Source: M3007 sp032115775
GTDB lineage: Bacteria > Bacteroidota > Bacteroidia > Chitinophagales > Saprospiraceae
Assembly (NCBI GenBank): GCA_032115775.1
Contig: JAUMBL010000208.1
Coordinates: 1-7,647, forward strand
Direction of reading: 5' to 3'
Length of the DNA stretch: 7,647 nucleotides
Both the position numbers and the translations under genes were made by a program. The number at the start of each line of letters is the position of its first letter. The stretch's first letter is position 1. The notes below the pieces were generated by a model, which searched no databases, was not told where the DNA came from, and saw nothing but the letters and a program-made list of their open reading frames with translations. Shown here one piece after another: positions 4,676 through 7,647 of the stretch.

Positions 4676-6907
4676 ATGGAAAATAACGGATCCGAGAACA
4701 AAACAAACGGTGCGAGCAAATGCCCGTTCACCAACGGCATGCTCAAACAAGGCGCCGGAAGCGGTACCAGCAATCGAGACTGGTGGCCTAATCAACTGAA
4801 ATTAAACATCTTGCGCCAACACTCCGCGCTGTCTAACCCGATGGGCGAACAGTTCGATTATGCGCAGGAATTTAAAAAACTCGACCTGGCGGCCGTCAAG
4901 CAGGATTTGTTTGAGCTGATGACGCAGTCGCAGGACTGGTGGCCGGCCGATTATGGCCACTACGGTCCTTTCTTCATCCGCATGACCTGGCACAGCGCCG
5001 GGACGTACCGTATTCACGATGGCCGTGGCGGCGGTGGAACGGGCACGCAGCGTTTCGCGCCCCTGAACAGCTGGCCGGATAATACCAACCTGGATAAGGC
5101 TCGACTGCTCCTCTGGCCCATCAAAAAGAAATACGGAAAAAAACTCTCTTGGGCCGATCTCATGATCCTGGCGGGCAACTGTGCCTTGGAATCCATGGGC
5201 TTTAAAACGTTCGGCTTCGCCGGCGGTCGCGCCGACGTCTGGGAACCGGAAGAGGATATCTATTGGGGCTCCGAAACGGAGTGGCTGGGCGATAAGCGCT
5301 ACACCGGCGACCGCGAACTGGAAAATCCGCTCGGCGCCGTGCAAATGGGGCTGATTTATGTCAATCCCGAAGGCCCGAACGGCAACCCGGATCCCATCGC
5401 AGCCGCCCGCGATATCCGCGAAACCTTCGGGCGCATGGCCATGAATGATTATGAAACGGTCGCACTCATCGCCGGCGGTCATACGTTCGGCAAAACGCAC
5501 GGCGCCGCCGACCCGAATAAGTATGTCGCCCGGGAACCGGCAGCCGCCGGCATCGAAGAACAAAGCATGGGCTGGAAAAATACCTTCGGCAAAGGAAATG
5601 CCGAGGATACCATCACCAGCGGCTTGGAAGGCGCTTGGACGACCACGCCCATCCAATGGAGCAATAATTATTTCGAAAATCTGTTCGGATATGAGTGGGA
5701 ACTGACCAAAAGCCCGGCCGGCGCACACCAATGGCGCCCGAAAAACGGCGCCGGTGCCGATTCGGTGCCGGATGCGCACGATCCCGCCCGCCGACATGCG
5801 CCGATGATGCTGACCACCGACCTTGCCCTGCGCCTCGACCCCGCTTATGAGAAGATTTCCCGGCACTTCTACGAAAATCCGGAGGAATTCGCCGACGCCT
5901 TCGCGCGCGCTTGGTTCAAACTGACGCACCGCGACATGGGCCCCCGCGCCCGCTACCTGGGCTCGGAAGTCCCCGCGGAAACGCTGATCTGGCAAGACCC
6001 GATCCCGGAAGTAACGCACGAACTGATCAATGCGCAGGATATCGCCGCGCTGAAAACGAAGCTGCTCGCAAGCGGGCTGTCGGTCTCCGAACTGGTCTCC
6101 ACCGCCTGGGCCTCCGCCGCTACCTTCCGGGGCTCGGACAAGCGCGGCGGTGCGAACGGCGCACGGATCCGCTTGGCGCCCCAAAAATACTGGGCCGTCA
6201 ATAACCCGACGCAGTTGTCCAAGGTGCTGGACGTGTTGGAGGGCATCCAAAAGGAATTCAACGCCGCACAGACGGGCACTAAGAAAGTGTCGCTGGCTGA
6301 CCTGATCGTGCTGGGCGGTTGCGCAGGAATCGAAAAAGCGGCGAAGGCTGCCGGAAAAGACGTAACGGTTCCGTTTACGCCCGGCCGTGCCGATGCGACG
6401 CAGGAACACACCGACGTGGAGTCCTTCGCCGTGCTTGAGCCGGTTGCCGACGCCTTCCGCAACTACCAGAAAAAGCAATCGGGCCACACGGCGTCCGCGG
6501 AGGAAATGCTGATAGACAAAGCCCAACTGCTGACACTCACCGCGCCCGAAATGACGGCACTGCTGGGCGGTATGCGTGTGTTGCATACGAATTTTGACCG
6601 CAGCCAACATGGCGTGTTCACAGCCCGGCCGGAGATGCTGACCAACGACTTCTTTGTCAATTTGCTCGATTTCGGCATCACCTGGTCGGCAGTATCCCAT
6701 GCCCAGGATGCCTTCGAAGGCCGGGATCGCAAAACCGGTCAGGTGAAATGGACGGCCAGCCGTGCTGACTTGATTTTTGGCTCGAATTCCGAACTCCGCG
6801 CCCTCGCGGAGGTGTATGCCTGCGAGGACGGACAGGATCAATTTGTACACGATTTTGTGGCAGCTTGGAATAAAGTAATGAACCTCGATCGCTTCGATTT
6901 GGCGTGA
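4676..6907 (+). CDS. katG: Catalase-peroxidase KatG
   Basis: 743-residue haem enzyme, full length for the family (E. coli 726, M. tuberculosis 740). It disproportionates hydrogen peroxide and also has peroxidase activity. The N-terminal catalytic domain has the distal triad R102, W105 and H106 in RMTWHSAGTYR. The covalent Trp-Tyr-Met adduct residues are W105, Y228 (GLIYVNPEGP) and M254 (RMAMND). The proximal haem ligand is H269 (GGHTFGKTHG), with partners W321 and D382. The mobile arginine is R419 (HRDMGP). The second half is the degenerate haem-free peroxidase-like domain typical of KatG. There is no signal peptide, so it is cytoplasmic. The ATG at 4676 lies in an AT-rich leader without a Shine-Dalgarno sequence and gives a normal-length N-terminus. 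An AraC-type regulator precedes it and a strong terminator follows. No catalytic residue is missing. Confidence 0.98.
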   Translation: MENNGSENKTNGASKCPFTNGMLKQGAGSGTSNRDWWPNQLKLNILRQHSALSNPMGEQFDYAQEFKKLDLAAVKQDLFELMTQSQDWWPADYGHYGPFFIRMTWHSAGTYRIHDGRGGGGTGTQRFAPLNSWPDNTNLDKARLLLWPIKKKYGKKLSWADLMILAGNCALESMGFKTFGFAGGRADVWEPEEDIYWGSETEWLGDKRYTGDRELENPLGAVQMGLIYVNPEGPNGNPDPIAAARDIRETFGRMAMNDYETVALIAGGHTFGKTHGAADPNKYVAREPAAAGIEEQSMGWKNTFGKGNAEDTITSGLEGAWTTTPIQWSNNYFENLFGYEWELTKSPAGAHQWRPKNGAGADSVPDAHDPARRHAPMMLTTDLALRLDPAYEKISRHFYENPEEFADAFARAWFKLTHRDMGPRARYLGSEVPAETLIWQDPIPEVTHELINAQDIAALKTKLLASGLSVSELVSTAWASAATFRGSDKRGGANGARIRLAPQKYWAVNNPTQLSKVLDVLEGIQKEFNAAQTGTKKVSLADLIVLGGCAGIEKAAKAAGKDVTVPFTPGRADATQEHTDVESFAVLEPVADAFRNYQKKQSGHTASAEEMLIDKAQLLTLTAPEMTALLGGMRVLHTNFDRSQHGVFTARPEMLTNDFFVNLLDFGITWSAVSHAQDAFEGRDRKTGQVKWTASRADLIFGSNSELRALAEVYACEDGQDQFVHDFVAAWNKVMNLDRFDLA

Positions 6908-6941
6908 TCGCTTGTTTCCAGAAAAAATAAGTACCATTTAG

Positions 6942-6975
6942 ACAGGCGGCCCGATCTCCGGGCCGCCTGTTTTTT
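6942..6975 (+). terminator. Intrinsic terminator of katG
   Basis: A perfect 12-bp GC-rich stem, ACAGGCGGCCCG (6942-6953) with CGGGCCGCCTGT (6959-6970), closes a 5-nt loop (ATCTC). It runs directly into six T residues (6970-6975). It begins 35 bp after the katG stop. Confidence 0.93.
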
Positions 6976-7006
6976 GGTGCGGTAATCCGGGAAGTGCGTA
7001 CTTTTA
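6973..7006 (+). promoter_or_regulatory. Candidate promoter of the GH144-type gene
   Basis: TTTG at 6973-6976 and TACTTTTA at 6999-7006 (one mismatch to TAnnTTTG) are spaced by 22 nt, and the start codon follows 18 bp later. The -33 TTTG lies in the T-run of the katG terminator. Confidence 0.4.
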
Positions 7007-7024
7007 CCCCGTAAATTTTTTGCA

Positions 7025-7647
7025 ATGAAACACCTCCCTTTCCTGCTTCTTGCCTTTTTGCTTTTATTACAAACGGCCGCTTTGCCGGCTCAAAAAAACG
7101 CCTTACGTCCGGAGCCTTTTTCCCCGGACGCGCTGCAATACCGGACGTTCCGCTATTTTTGGGAGACTGCCGATACGATGCTTTGGCAGATTCCCGACCG
7201 CTGGCCTACGCTGACATTCTCCAGCATTGCCGCCACCGGATTTGGCCTGAGCAGTTATATCGTCGGCGCGGAACGCGGCTGGGTTAGTCGGGAGGCCGCC
7301 GCGCAACGGGTGCTGAATACCCTTCTCGCGCTCCGCAACCTGCCCCAGGGCCCGGAGGCGGAGGGTACTGCGGGCTACAAAGGATTTTATTACCATTTTC
7401 TTGATCTGGAGCGCGCCCGGCGCTACAAAGATGTCGAACTGTCCACGATAGACAGCGGCCTGCTCCTCGCCGGCATCCTCAGCTGTCAAAGCTATTTCGA
7501 CCGGGATACGCCGACGGAGCGCCAGATACGCGAAATCTCCGATTTTATTTATCGCAGGGTGGAGTGGGATTGGATGCTCAACGCCAACCATCGCCTGAGT
7601 ATGGGCTGGCGACCCGAGCGCGGATTCATCACGTCCGAATGGTACGG
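7025..7647 (+). CDS. Secreted GH144 / glucoamylase-like glycoside hydrolase, 5' part
   Basis: 207 codons are visible and the frame is open at the window edge. Residues 1-22 form a Sec signal peptide (MKHLPFLLLAFLLLLQTAALPA, written here only to show its hydrophobic core, with likely cleavage before Q23). There is no lipobox cysteine, so the product is probably periplasmic or secreted rather than a lipoprotein. The mature part matches the 'putative glucoamylase' (PF10091) fold as I know it. Landmarks are RTFRYFWE (40-47), DRWPTLTFSSIAATGFGLSS, ERGWVSREAA, GYKGFYYHFLDLE, ELSTIDSGLLLAGILSCQSYF and YRRVEWDWMLN, an alpha/alpha-barrel pattern. GH144 members include bacterial endo-beta-1,2-glucanases, so a role in beta-glucan breakdown is likely. 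The exact substrate cannot be read from this half. The start is fixed by the signal peptide. Confidence 0.87.
   Translation, partial: MKHLPFLLLAFLLLLQTAALPAQKNALRPEPFSPDALQYRTFRYFWETADTMLWQIPDRWPTLTFSSIAATGFGLSSYIVGAERGWVSREAAAQRVLNTLLALRNLPQGPEAEGTAGYKGFYYHFLDLERARRYKDVELSTIDSGLLLAGILSCQSYFDRDTPTERQIREISDFIYRRVEWDWMLNANHRLSMGWRPERGFITSEWY

Noticed and set aside
4802..6937. 711-codon open frame antisense to katG
   Set aside because: It mirrors the GC-biased third positions of katG, has no recognisable domain or ordered hydrophobic pattern, and KatG on the plus strand is complete with all catalytic residues.
7103..7591. Antisense open frame at the right edge
   Set aside because: The plus strand here encodes a signal peptide followed by strong GH144-like motifs, so the antisense frame is a shadow.
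1..7647. Mobile element, CRISPR array, tRNA/rRNA or defence system
   Set aside because: No transposase or integrase motif, no regularly spaced direct repeats, no tRNA-like cloverleaf and no defence-type domain was seen in any reading frame I examined.

Overview
The window is about 7.6 kb of ordinary, gene-dense bacterial chromosome. It most likely comes from the Bacteroidota, perhaps a Saprospiraceae/Lewinella- or Chitinophaga-like lineage of moderately high GC. The reasons are: starts without Shine-Dalgarno sequences in AT-rich leaders; promoter-like pairs of the Bacteroidota type (TTTG, about 19-22 nt, TAnnTTTG); a CcoI-type copper ATPase with the N-terminal Cys-rich domain common in this phylum; a short cytoplasmic thioredoxin starting MTFSELI; a DUF983 protein; and a GH144-type secreted glucanase. 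The lineage is inferred from these features, not from any search.

Layout. On the minus strand, the left edge holds the first 19 codons of a small unidentified gene (1-59). It lies 37 bp downstream of a complete CcoI/FixI copper-translocating P-type ATPase gene (97-2598). A 223-bp divergent intergenic region follows (2599-2821). Everything to its right is on the plus strand: a thioredoxin (2822-3115), a 112-bp spacer with degenerate heptanucleotide repeats in inverted orientation (3121-3223), a DUF983 zinc-ribbon membrane protein (3228-3623), an AraC-family regulator (best start TTG at 3679, to 4572), a full-length catalase-peroxidase KatG (4676-6907) ended by a strong intrinsic terminator (6942-6975), and the 5' part of a secreted GH144/glucoamylase-like glycoside hydrolase (7025 to the window edge).

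How the genes fit together. There is a loose redox and respiration theme. CcoI supplies copper for cbb3 oxidase assembly, thioredoxin is a thiol reductant, and KatG removes hydrogen peroxide. The AraC-type regulator directly upstream of katG is a natural candidate for its control. The glycoside hydrolase is a separate transcription unit for carbohydrate use.

I found no mobile element, CRISPR array, RNA gene or clearly new multi-gene system. The most interesting signals are small cis-elements. A perfect 15-bp palindrome sits inside the spacer of a near-consensus promoter ahead of the AraC gene, and that promoter conflicts with the apparent start codon. A 17-bp AT palindrome nearly abuts the katG start codon. 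Heptanucleotide repeats lie between trx and the DUF983 gene, and part of that repeat family seems to recur within the 3' end of the ccoI coding region.
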